Shown here: positions 1 to 5,850 of the stretch, piece by piece
Numbering within the stretch: position 1 is the stretch's first letter
Layout of the letters: every line of letters begins with the position of its first letter
Assembly (NCBI GenBank): GCA_963169175.1
Contig: CAUJFK010000266.1
Coordinates: 1 to 9,680 of the forward strand
Source of the DNA: Acidobacteriota bacterium
GTDB taxonomy: Bacteria > Acidobacteriota > Blastocatellia > Pyrinomonadales > Pyrinomonadaceae
Direction of reading: 5' to 3'
DNA: 9,680 bases
Translations under genes and position numbers: made by a program
The notes under the pieces: model-generated
Told to the model about the DNA's origin: nothing
Seen by the model: only the letters and a program-made list of their open reading frames with translations
Database searches by the model: none

Positions 1-160
1 GCGTACCAGACGAGATGGCACGCATCTTGCCGTCGACATATTTGGCAAGCGTGAGAATGTATTCGTTATCACCGTCTGAGCGGATACTGTAAGTCTGATT
101 GTAGATCTCGACCTGGATGGTTTGTTCTGCCGAACCTGATCGGCCTCTTCCGGTTGTCAT
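1..160 (-). CDS. zapA: Cell division protein ZapA, N-terminal part (runs off the window)
   Basis: The minus strand opens with ATG at 160 and encodes about 53 residues before the window edge: a short polar leader, then VEIYNQTYSIRSDGDNEYI and LAKYVDGKM. This is the ZapA fold signature: a beta hairpin containing the Y-x-I-R/K-S-D motif, then a helix with the A-x-Y-V-D-x-K-M pattern. ZapA is a small cytoplasmic protein that binds FtsZ filaments and bundles them at the division ring. The start is supported by GGGAG about nine bases upstream, overlapping the end of the preceding coiled-coil gene. Only five bases separate the two genes, so they are surely co-transcribed. The C-terminal coiled coil lies outside the window. 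Confidence 0.85.
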   Translation of the reverse strand, partial: MTTGRGRSGSAEQTIQVEIYNQTYSIRSDGDNEYILTLAKYVDGKMRAISSGT

Positions 161-165
161 GTCAA

Positions 166-447
166 TTATCTCCCGACCGCCTCGGCGACTTCCGGATCGA
201 TCATCGTCATGGCCTCAAGCATTGCCTCGACCTTTAACTGGATCGCATCCCGTTCGGACAGCAGCTTCTCTACCTTTTCCTCCAGCTGCACCTTTTCCAG
301 GCCTGATCGGCCGGACCCGCGTTTGAGTTCCGCATTTTGCTTTTCAAGATCTTCTTTCTCTTCACGCAGCTTCTGGACCAACGCGATCGTGAGGTAAATT
401 TTATCTTCGAGATGCGAGAATTTCTCCATCCCAGTCAAGCCGTTCAT
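166..447 (-). CDS. zapB: ZapB-like coiled-coil cell division protein
   Basis: This 93-residue protein is almost wholly helical. From about residue 10 to 80 it shows heptad-like Leu/Ile spacing with many Glu, Lys and Arg (EKEDLEKQNAELK, LEEKVEKLLSERDAIQLKV), and it has no signal peptide or membrane segment. Size and composition fit ZapB-type factors, which form coiled-coil filaments and link ZapA and FtsZ at midcell. The next gene is zapA, five bases downstream, which supports that role more than the low-complexity sequence itself does. ATG at 447 is preceded by GGAG at a good distance; a second in-frame ATG (residue 7) is a less likely start. Coiled-coil similarity is weak evidence, so the family name is an inference from size, composition and neighbour. 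Confidence 0.7.
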   Translation of the reverse strand: MNGLTGMEKFSHLEDKIYLTIALVQKLREEKEDLEKQNAELKRGSGRSGLEKVQLEEKVEKLLSERDAIQLKVEAMLEAMTMIDPEVAEAVGR

Positions 448-490
448 TGAAAGGTCTCCGTTAGTGGAATGTTATTGCAATGCGGTTACG

Positions 491-519
491 ATTATGTTCC
501 GTTTTTGAAAAAACTTCAA
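491..519 (-). promoter_or_regulatory. Sigma-70-like promoter for zapB-zapA
   Basis: Read on the minus strand, TTGAAG (519-514) and CATAAT (496-491) are separated by exactly 17 bases. Each box differs from the consensus at one or two positions. Transcription would start near 484, giving a leader of about 37 bases before the zapB ATG at 447. It sits in the 88-base gap after pheT, so the two division genes could be expressed independently of pheST. This is a pattern match only. Confidence 0.45.
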
Positions 520-535
520 GTAATGCGTGAGTGTT

Positions 536-2635
536 TCACCCGCGAGGCACAATTCCTAAAGTATTACCTAAGGTTTCGAGGATGCGGCCGTGTGCATCTG
601 CGACCTCATCCTCAACCAGCGTCCGCTCATCGCTTCGGTACTCAAATCGCACCGTCAACGACCGTTTGCCATCGGCGACACCTTTCCCCTCAAAAACATC
701 GACAAAGCCGATATTCCGGCAGATATCGCTGCCCTGATCCACAACGGCGTCGCGGACCGTGTCAAAGGTGGTATCTCGGCCGACGATGAACGAAACATCG
801 CGGACCACTGATGGATATTTTGGCAGCGGATGGTAGAAAACGCCGGCCGTGTTCCGGGCGAGGACCGCTTCTAGGTCGATCTCGGCAACAAATACCGGCG
901 CCCTGAATTTGTAGCTCGCGGATATGGCTTCGTTCAGGCGGCCCACGGAGCCGACCAGTCCGCCGTCGATATAAACTCCGGCCGACTGCCCCAGCCGCAA
1001 ATGATCTATCTCAGAAACGCGGAATTCTGCCGAGGGAAAGCCAACCGCTTCGAGCGCCGCTTCGACAGCACCTTTCGCGTCATAAAAATCAAGCGCCCGC
1101 ACGGGTTCCAGATGTTTTTGCAGCAGTTCACCGCCAGTTATTGCCAATCCAAACACTTCGCGTTCCGCCGGCATGGAATTTTCGCCAGCTGAATTCGCAA
1201 AGATCTTGCCTATCTCAAATAATTTCAAATCGCGCCGTTGGTGGTTGAGGTTGAACCGGATCGAATCAAGCAGGCCGGGAAGCAAGGTTGGCCGCATCCG
1301 CACTGCTGCTTCGATGACCGAATCGCGCAGCGTGACGAATTTGTCATCAAGCTTTTCATCGACAATGCCAGGAACAGGCTCATATTGGCCGTCAAATTTC
1401 GTGTCAATGAAACTGTATGAAATAGCCTCGTCAAAGCCGATGTCAGCCAACTTTTGCCGCAAAAGCTTCTTTCTGGCCTCGGATGCCTGATACTCGCCCG
1501 CCTCAAAGGCCGGCGGCAGTTCATTTGCAATATTTTCGTACCCTGCGTGCCGTGCGACCTCTTCAACCAGGTCCTCCTCGATAGCGATGTCGTGCCGCCA
1601 AGTTGGCGAAGTAAATCGGAGAGAGCTGTCATCCTGCTTCTCGCTTGTAATGCCAAGGCCAGTCAAGATCCTCAGACATTCGTTCACCGGAACATCCAAG
1701 CCCGTCAGCCTCCGAACTGCGCGTGAAATATCATTGGATACAACCACGGGCGCGGTCAAACGATTTGGATAAACGTCAACAAAATCATCCAACCGGCCGC
1801 CCGCGAGTTCGACTATTAGCTCAGCCGCCCGATCGGATGCCCGCGACAGATTTTCAATATCAACGCCGCGTTCAAATCTGTAGCTCGCCTCGGTTGCCAG
1901 CCCAAGCTTTCTTGAGGTATGGCGAATACTGCTTCGGTCAAAGTACGCCACCTCAAGCAATACATTGACCGTACTTTCGGTAATGCTTGACTCCAACCCG
2001 CCCATCACGCCGCCGACCGCGACGGGTTTTTCGGCATCACAGATCGTCAGCATTGACTCATCTAGTTTCCGCTCAACCTCATCCAGCGTCGTGATACCTT
2101 CACCCGGCTTTGCCCGCCTGACGACGATGCGTTTTTCCGCCAGTTTATCCAGGTCGAACGCATGCATCGGCTGTCCGAGTTCGAGCATTACGTAATTCGT
2201 AATGTCTGCGACATTATTGATCGACCGCTCGCCGACCGACTCCAGCCGCTTCACCAGCCATTCCGGCGAAGGCCCGATCTTCACGCCGCGGATAATTCTT
2301 GCCGTAAACCGATAACAAAGGTCCGGATCCTCGATCTTAACCACATCCGGCGCCAGCAAGGACGGGAAGGGCACCGCCTCCGCCGCGTCTTCTTCGCGAC
2401 TCCGCGGCTTTGCGGGAAATGCATTTCCAGTGATTACCCGCAGTTCACGCGCGACACCCAGATGCGACAAACAATCCGGCCGGTTTGATGTGAGATCAAT
2501 GTCAAAAACCTTATCGTCGCCAAACGCATGAATGCCCTCGACCGCCAAACCAACCCGCGTCAACGCAGCGGCGGTTTCGTCCGCGGAAAGTTCGATGTTG
2601 ATAAGGTCCTTAAGCCAGTTGTAACTAATATTCAT
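536..2635 (-). CDS. pheT: Phenylalanine--tRNA ligase beta subunit, form lacking the tRNA-binding (B2) domain
   Basis: PheT pairs with PheS in the alpha2-beta2 synthetase that charges tRNA-Phe; it supplies tRNA recognition and editing of mischarged Tyr. The N-terminal motif MNISYNWLKDLI is followed by DIDLTSNRPDCLSHLGVAREL (about 45-65). The B3/B4 editing region spans roughly 102-275 and includes GLATEASYRFERGVD. The B5 domain (about 295-365) contains RHDIAIEEDLVEEVARHAGY, and the B6-B7 catalytic-like domain follows. The C-terminal FDX-ACB domain (about 605-698) contains PKYPSVVRDVSF and SLTVRFEYRSDERTL. At 699 residues it is about 100 shorter than E. coli PheT, because the OB-fold tRNA-binding insert expected after residue 36 is absent. 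The ends look complete. The ribosome binding site before ATG 2635 is weak. The gene lies 120 bases after pheS in the same direction. Confidence 0.95.
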   Translation of the reverse strand: MNISYNWLKDLINIELSADETAAALTRVGLAVEGIHAFGDDKVFDIDLTSNRPDCLSHLGVARELRVITGNAFPAKPRSREEDAAEAVPFPSLLAPDVVKIEDPDLCYRFTARIIRGVKIGPSPEWLVKRLESVGERSINNVADITNYVMLELGQPMHAFDLDKLAEKRIVVRRAKPGEGITTLDEVERKLDESMLTICDAEKPVAVGGVMGGLESSITESTVNVLLEVAYFDRSSIRHTSRKLGLATEASYRFERGVDIENLSRASDRAAELIVELAGGRLDDFVDVYPNRLTAPVVVSNDISRAVRRLTGLDVPVNECLRILTGLGITSEKQDDSSLRFTSPTWRHDIAIEEDLVEEVARHAGYENIANELPPAFEAGEYQASEARKKLLRQKLADIGFDEAISYSFIDTKFDGQYEPVPGIVDEKLDDKFVTLRDSVIEAAVRMRPTLLPGLLDSIRFNLNHQRRDLKLFEIGKIFANSAGENSMPAEREVFGLAITGGELLQKHLEPVRALDFYDAKGAVEAALEAVGFPSAEFRVSEIDHLRLGQSAGVYIDGGLVGSVGRLNEAISASYKFRAPVFVAEIDLEAVLARNTAGVFYHPLPKYPSVVRDVSFIVGRDTTFDTVRDAVVDQGSDICRNIGFVDVFEGKGVADGKRSLTVRFEYRSDERTLVEDEVADAHGRILETLGNTLGIVPRG

Positions 2636-2687
2636 GTGATCTCTAGGCTACGAATTTTCATTCCTGCCCCATTTCATGCCCGGTCCG

Positions 2688-2725
2688 TTTCGTGGGTTTT
2701 GCTTCTTGATTCGTGCCTTTCGTGG
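2688..2725. repeat. Short TTCGTGG-type repeat in the pheS-pheT gap
   Basis: The 120-base spacer between pheS and pheT contains TTTCGTGG twice (2688-2695 and 2718-2725), with ATTCGTGC between them (2709-2716). GGTGG (2724-2728) can pair with CCACC (2745-2749), but no T-run follows on either strand, so it does not look like a terminator. The text resembles interspersed intergenic repeats rather than a regulatory site. No ORF or promoter is evident in this spacer. Confidence 0.3.
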
Positions 2726-2755
2726 TGGCGAAGCCGGGCCCTGACCACCCATGCT

Positions 2756-4012
2756 TTAACGAAACTGCTCCAAAAACCGCACATCATTCTCAAACATATG
2801 CCGGATGTCGTCGATGTTGAACATCAGCGCGGCCATGCGTTCGAGGCCGAAGCCGAAGGCGAAGCCGGAATAGGCCTGCGGATCGATACCGACGCCTTTC
2901 AGCACATTTGGATGCACCATGCCCGACCCGCCAAGTTCAATCCAACCCGAGCCTTTGCACGGACGACATCTCTCAGTTTGCTGTGTGCCGGCGGCGGTTT
3001 GCGGATCGTCTTGACCGCCTCCTGCCTTCTGCCAACTGCCCACTGTCCCCGTGCCGTGGCATTTGAAGCACGAAAAATCGAACTCCGCCGACGGTTCGGT
3101 GAAAGGGAAGTAGGACGGCCGGAAACGCGTGACGGTATCGTCGCCAAACAGCCGCTTTAGCCACTCGGTCACCGTACCTTTCAGATGTGCCATCGTGATC
3201 CCTTTATCGACACAAAGGCCTTCGATCTGATGGAACATCGGAACATGCGTCATGTCCGGTGTGTCGCGGCGAAAAACCTTGCCCGGTGCAATGATGCGGA
3301 TCGGCACACCGCGGCGTTCCATCGCACGGATCTGTACGGTCGAGGTCTGCGATCTTAAAGCAAAACCTTCGGTCGTGTAGAAAGTATCCTGCGATTCACG
3401 CGCTGGGTGATTTTCTGGAATATTCAGTGCGTCAAAATTGTAATAGTCCGTTTCGATCTCGCGGTCGTCTTCGATGGCATAGCCCATCGACACAAAAATA
3501 TCCTCGATCTTTTGCCGCAGGATCGTGATCGGATGCAGATGCCCGGTTCGTGGCCGGCGGCCGGGAAGCGTGACATCAAGACGATTCCTTTCGGTTTCGT
3601 TTTCGACGACTTCGTTCCTGGCAAAATTTATCAAAAACTCGAGACTATAATCCAGTAATTTACCAAGCTTTCTAACGTCTTCGCCGAAAAGCGGTCGTTC
3701 TTCCAGGCTTAGTTGGCCAACCTTACTTTTTAATTTTGCGATACCACTTTTTCGACCTGTAAATCTAACACGGCCAGCTTCAATACGATCGATCCATTCA
3801 TTTTGCGACGGCTCAGTCCCTCCGAATATGTGTCCCGAACTTAGCCTTTCCTCACCGAAATCAAGAACCGATGCGTGATCGAGATAGAAGTGCATAAACC
3901 TTTCGAATGCAGGTCTAGTCAAAGTATCAAGCGTCTCGGCAACCCATCTTTGATACTCTTTCGCTTCGGCTTTTACATCATCGAAAGTAAAACTCTCAGT
4001 TTCAATATTCAT
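2756..4012 (-). CDS. pheS: Phenylalanine--tRNA ligase alpha subunit with zinc-ribbon insert and long N-terminus
   Basis: PheS is the catalytic class II subunit that activates Phe and transfers it to tRNA-Phe. Motif 1 lies around HLHPITILRQKIEDIF (158-173) and NFDALNIPENHPAR (192-205). Motif 2 is GKVFRRDTPDMTHVPMFHQIEG (244-265). FPFTEPSAEFDF follows (302-313), and motif 3 is GFAFGFGLERMAAL (383-396). Between FDF and GSGMVHPNVL lies a CxxC...CxxC insert (C315, C318, C349, C352; CHGTG and CKGSG), probably binding zinc; its loop contains the 7-bp repeat listed separately. At 418 residues it is longer than the usual 330-350. Part of the excess is this insert, and part is about 60 extra residues before the canonical RVRFTGRKSG segment (81-90). 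The 5' third is visibly AT-richer than pheT. ATG 4012 lacks a clear ribosome binding site. Confidence 0.95.
   Translation of the reverse strand: MNIETESFTFDDVKAEAKEYQRWVAETLDTLTRPAFERFMHFYLDHASVLDFGEERLSSGHIFGGTEPSQNEWIDRIEAGRVRFTGRKSGIAKLKSKVGQLSLEERPLFGEDVRKLGKLLDYSLEFLINFARNEVVENETERNRLDVTLPGRRPRTGHLHPITILRQKIEDIFVSMGYAIEDDREIETDYYNFDALNIPENHPARESQDTFYTTEGFALRSQTSTVQIRAMERRGVPIRIIAPGKVFRRDTPDMTHVPMFHQIEGLCVDKGITMAHLKGTVTEWLKRLFGDDTVTRFRPSYFPFTEPSAEFDFSCFKCHGTGTVGSWQKAGGGQDDPQTAAGTQQTERCRPCKGSGWIELGGSGMVHPNVLKGVGIDPQAYSGFAFGFGLERMAALMFNIDDIRHMFENDVRFLEQFR
3014..3048 (-). repeat. In-frame 7-bp tandem repeat inside pheS
   Basis: On the minus strand five consecutive heptamers can be read from 3048 to 3014: GGACAGT, GGGCAGT, TGGCAGA, AGGCAGG, AGGCGGT. 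The consensus is nGGCAGn. They encode residues 322-333 (GTVGSWQKAGGG) in the loop between the two CxxC pairs of PheS. The period of seven bases is not a multiple of three, so it does not arise from an amino-acid repeat; it looks like a DNA-level repeat tolerated in a flexible loop. In form it resembles the heptanucleotide STRR repeats described in cyanobacteria. Confidence 0.65.
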
Positions 4013-4037
4013 TTAATTTCATCGCCAGATTCAATAA

Positions 4038-4063
4038 AGCGTTCGAACTCCTGTCCGAACGCT
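4038..4063 (-). terminator. Hairpin between the DUF2442 gene and pheS, terminator or attenuator candidate
   Basis: AGCGTTCG (4038-4045) and CGAACGCT (4056-4063) form a perfect 8-bp stem with a 10-base loop. On the minus strand the stem is followed by TTATTGAATC, only a poor T-tract, so termination would be weak. It lies 42 bases after the DUF2442 stop and 25 bases before the pheS start. It could end the DUF module transcript or modulate pheS. No leader peptide with Phe codons was seen. Confidence 0.4.
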
Positions 4064-4105
4064 CTGATAATACTAGCAATCTATTCTTACTTTGGTTCTT
4101 TTGTT

Positions 4106-4357
4106 CTAATTATTGATTGCCTTACCATGAGTCCAAAGTTCGTACTCGCTTAAATCAATTTCTTCGTTCCAAAAAATCGCGTATCCACCCGAATCTACTT
4201 TAACATTCCTAAAAAAAGCAAAATTCCTGAGCGGTGAAAACATTTCCTTTTCGAGTAGCGGCCGGATGTCATAAATTTTTTTCGCGAAGTTATCAAACTC
4301 GATCAAAAGCGTATGATCGTCAATAGCTTTCGCGGAATTTATCTTTGGATGACGCAT
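4106..4357 (-). CDS. DUF2442 domain protein
   Basis: The 83-residue protein begins MRHPKINSAKAIDDHTLLIEF and continues with KKIYDIRPLLEKEMFSPLRN, FFRNVKVDSGGYAIFW and EEIDLSEYELWTHG. This is the full DUF2442 pattern: an HPKI start, a D-R/I-P-L-L turn, V-x-V-D-x-G-G and a final D-L-x-x-x-E-L. The function is unknown; DUF2442 genes often travel directly behind DUF4160 genes, and the pair is suspected to be toxin-antitoxin-like. I chose ATG 4357 rather than the upstream GTG at 4402. The extra residues from GTG merely overlap the ancestral DUF4160 C-terminus in another frame, and ATG 4357 lies two bases after that ancestral stop (TAG at 4362-4360). No strong ribosome binding site is visible, so translation may have depended on coupling to the upstream gene. 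Confidence 0.8.
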   Translation of the reverse strand: MRHPKINSAKAIDDHTLLIEFDNFAKKIYDIRPLLEKEMFSPLRNFAFFRNVKVDSGGYAIFWNEEIDLSEYELWTHGKAINN

Positions 4358-4413
4358 ATCTACTTCAAAGGTGGAAGCTTTCGAAACTCCTGCTTGTTCC
4401 ACATATCAAGGAG

Positions 4414-4608
4414 TTAGCTCTGATTCGTTTCCGCCCATTCCAGAACTAATTTCTTTGCTCGAATGGGCAAGTCGCCCTCAAACATTTCAAGAGTCTGAAT
4501 ATTAAACAAACCAACGTATTCACCATACACCGCATGAAAATGAGGAGGCGGATGATCGCCAAAAAACAATTTTATAACAATTCCGTAGAATCTTGCTATC
4601 TCAGGCAT
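4414..4608 (-). CDS. DUF4160 domain protein, truncated by an in-frame TAA
   Basis: MPEIARFYGIVIKLFF, then DHPPPHFHAVYGEY and LPIRAKKLVLEWAE, is the DUF4160 signature, including the PPHFHA core. The function is unknown; it is commonly the first gene of a DUF4160-DUF2442 pair. MPEIARF is the family's usual N-terminus, so ATG 4608 is preferred over a further upstream start at 4665. The frame stops at TAA (4416-4414) after 64 residues. Reading on past that stop in the same frame gives LLDMWNKQEFRKLPPLK and then TAG (4362-4360). That is the normal DUF4160 ending and would make an 82-residue protein. A single substitution (for example GAA to TAA) therefore seems to have removed the last 18 residues. 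The product may be non-functional, or the stop may be a sequencing error. Confidence 0.8.
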   Translation of the reverse strand: MPEIARFYGIVIKLFFGDHPPPHFHAVYGEYVGLFNIQTLEMFEGDLPIRAKKLVLEWAETNQS

Positions 4609-4736
4609 TTTGCACGATAAGGACACTGACATACGCAATTTTAACAGGAGACGCAAAAGTCGCAAGCCGGAATCATGAAAAGACGCTTGTTTTGGGGCGA
4701 TTTACGATGCCCGACAGTTTGCATATAAGTCCTTTT

Positions 4737-4764
4737 TTGTCAGATTGTCAGGGTCTGTTATCAT
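4737..4764 (+). promoter_or_regulatory. Candidate sigma-70-like promoter for tdh
   Basis: TTGTCA (4737-4742) and TATCAT (4759-4764) are spaced by 16 bases in the 207-base divergent gap between the DUF4160 gene and tdh. Transcription would begin near 4771, about 45 bases before the tdh ATG. The rest of the gap shows no convincing ORF or repeat. This is a pattern match only. Confidence 0.4.
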
Positions 4765-4815
4765 CGAATCAAAGCATTGAGGATATAGAACTAATTCTGA
4801 AAGGAACCCGATAAA

Positions 4816-5850
4816 ATGAAGGCGATCGTAAAAAGCAAAGCCGAACCGGGACTCTGGATCGAGGATGTGCCGGAGCCGGAAATGGGGATAAATGACGTGA
4901 TGATCCGCGTCAAAAAGGGCGGCATTTGCGGCACTGATCTTCATATCTACAACTGGGACGACTGGGCGCAAAAGACGATCAAAGTGCCGACGACGATCGG
5001 GCATGAATTTGTCGGCGAGATCGTCGATGTCGGGTCGAACGTGGTCGATTTCAAAACCGGTGACATCGTCAGCGCCGAGGGGCATCTTGTCTGTGGTCGC
5101 TGCCGCAACTGCATGGCCGGGCAACGTGCGCTGTGTGCAAATACTCGCGGCATCGGCGTGAACACAAATGGCGGATTTGCTGAGTTCATCGCGCTTCCAT
5201 ACACAAACATCTGGAAGCACAAGCCCGATATCGACCTTGATGTTGCGGCCATTTTCGATCCGTTTGGCAATGCTGTCCATACCGCTCTCGCGTTTGAGGT
5301 ATTCGGCGAAGACGTGCTCATCACCGGCGCCGGCCCGATCGGCATAATGGCCGCCGCCGTTGCACGTCACGCCGGGGCGCGCAACATCGTTATCACCGAT
5401 GTAAACCCTTTCCGCCTCGAACTCGCCGAAAAAATGGGCCATGTCACTAAGGCTGTAGATGTCAGCAAACAGTCGATCAAAGATGTGCAAAAAGAGCTCG
5501 GGATGAAAGAAGGCTTTGACGTCGGGATGGAAATGTCCGGCGTTCCTGCCGCGTTCAAAGACATGCTCGCCAACATGTTCCACGGCGGCAAAATCGCCTT
5601 CCTCGGCATCCCGTCCGAACAATTTCCTATCGACTGGAAAACCGTCATCTTCAACATGATCACCATCAAAGGCATCTACGGCCGCCAAATGTACGAAACC
5701 TGGTACCAAATGAGCGTCCTCCTAGAAACCGGCGTCGATATCTCGCCCGTGGTAACGCATCGTTATTCATACAAGGATTTCGAGCAGGGGTTTGCGGCGA
5801 TCAAGGAAGGGAATTGCGGGAAGGTGGTCTTAGATTTTAAGGAGATTTAG
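4816..5850 (+). CDS. tdh: L-threonine 3-dehydrogenase
   Basis: This cytoplasmic zinc enzyme oxidises L-threonine with NAD+ to 2-amino-3-ketobutyrate, which Kbl then cleaves with CoA to glycine and acetyl-CoA. It is a medium-chain dehydrogenase of 344 residues, close to the family standard. Catalytic-zinc ligands are visible at C38, H63 and E64, with T40 and H43 in the GGICGTDLH motif. The structural-zinc cysteines are C93, C96, C99 and C107, with H90 just before them. The NAD-binding Rossmann motif is GAGPIG (171-176), followed by D195 and R200. All the usual catalytic residues are present, so it should be active. AAGGA at 4801-4805 supports the start. The 3' end carries AAGGAG (5839-5844), and its stop codon overlaps the GTG of the next gene. 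The usual partner kbl is not adjacent; its intact copy begins 3.2 kb downstream. Confidence 0.96.
   Translation: MKAIVKSKAEPGLWIEDVPEPEMGINDVMIRVKKGGICGTDLHIYNWDDWAQKTIKVPTTIGHEFVGEIVDVGSNVVDFKTGDIVSAEGHLVCGRCRNCMAGQRALCANTRGIGVNTNGGFAEFIALPYTNIWKHKPDIDLDVAAIFDPFGNAVHTALAFEVFGEDVLITGAGPIGIMAAAVARHAGARNIVITDVNPFRLELAEKMGHVTKAVDVSKQSIKDVQKELGMKEGFDVGMEMSGVPAAFKDMLANMFHGGKIAFLGIPSEQFPIDWKTVIFNMITIKGIYGRQMYETWYQMSVLLETGVDISPVVTHRYSYKDFEQGFAAIKEGNCGKVVLDFKEI
5839..5844 (+). promoter_or_regulatory. Strong ribosome binding site at the end of tdh
   Basis: AAGGAG lies inside the last codons of tdh, five bases before the GTG at 5850 that opens the restriction gene. It decides that start. In an undisturbed operon the same site would be well placed for kbl, so the restriction gene may have taken over the kbl translation signal. 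That last step is an inference. Confidence 0.6.

Noticed and set aside
1173..2488. Several plus-strand open frames of 80-108 codons across pheT
   Set aside because: All overlap pheT on the opposite strand and read as compositional shadows without recognisable domains.
2528..3160. 210-codon plus-strand open frame over the pheT start, the gap and the pheS end
   Set aside because: It overlaps two well-supported genes on the other strand, and its translation is low-complexity, including the heptamer repeat read in another frame.
4358..4402. GTG 4402 as start of the DUF2442 gene
   Set aside because: The added residues are the ancestral DUF4160 tail in a shifted frame; ATG 4357 gives the normal HPKI-type start.
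4593..4814. 73-codon plus-strand open frame before tdh
   Set aside because: It has no ribosome binding site and no motif, and overlaps the DUF4160 start and the tdh promoter candidate.
4702..5709. 335-codon open frame antisense to tdh
   Set aside because: It lies wholly over a tdh gene with all its catalytic residues, and its translation shows no family motif. It is a codon-bias shadow.
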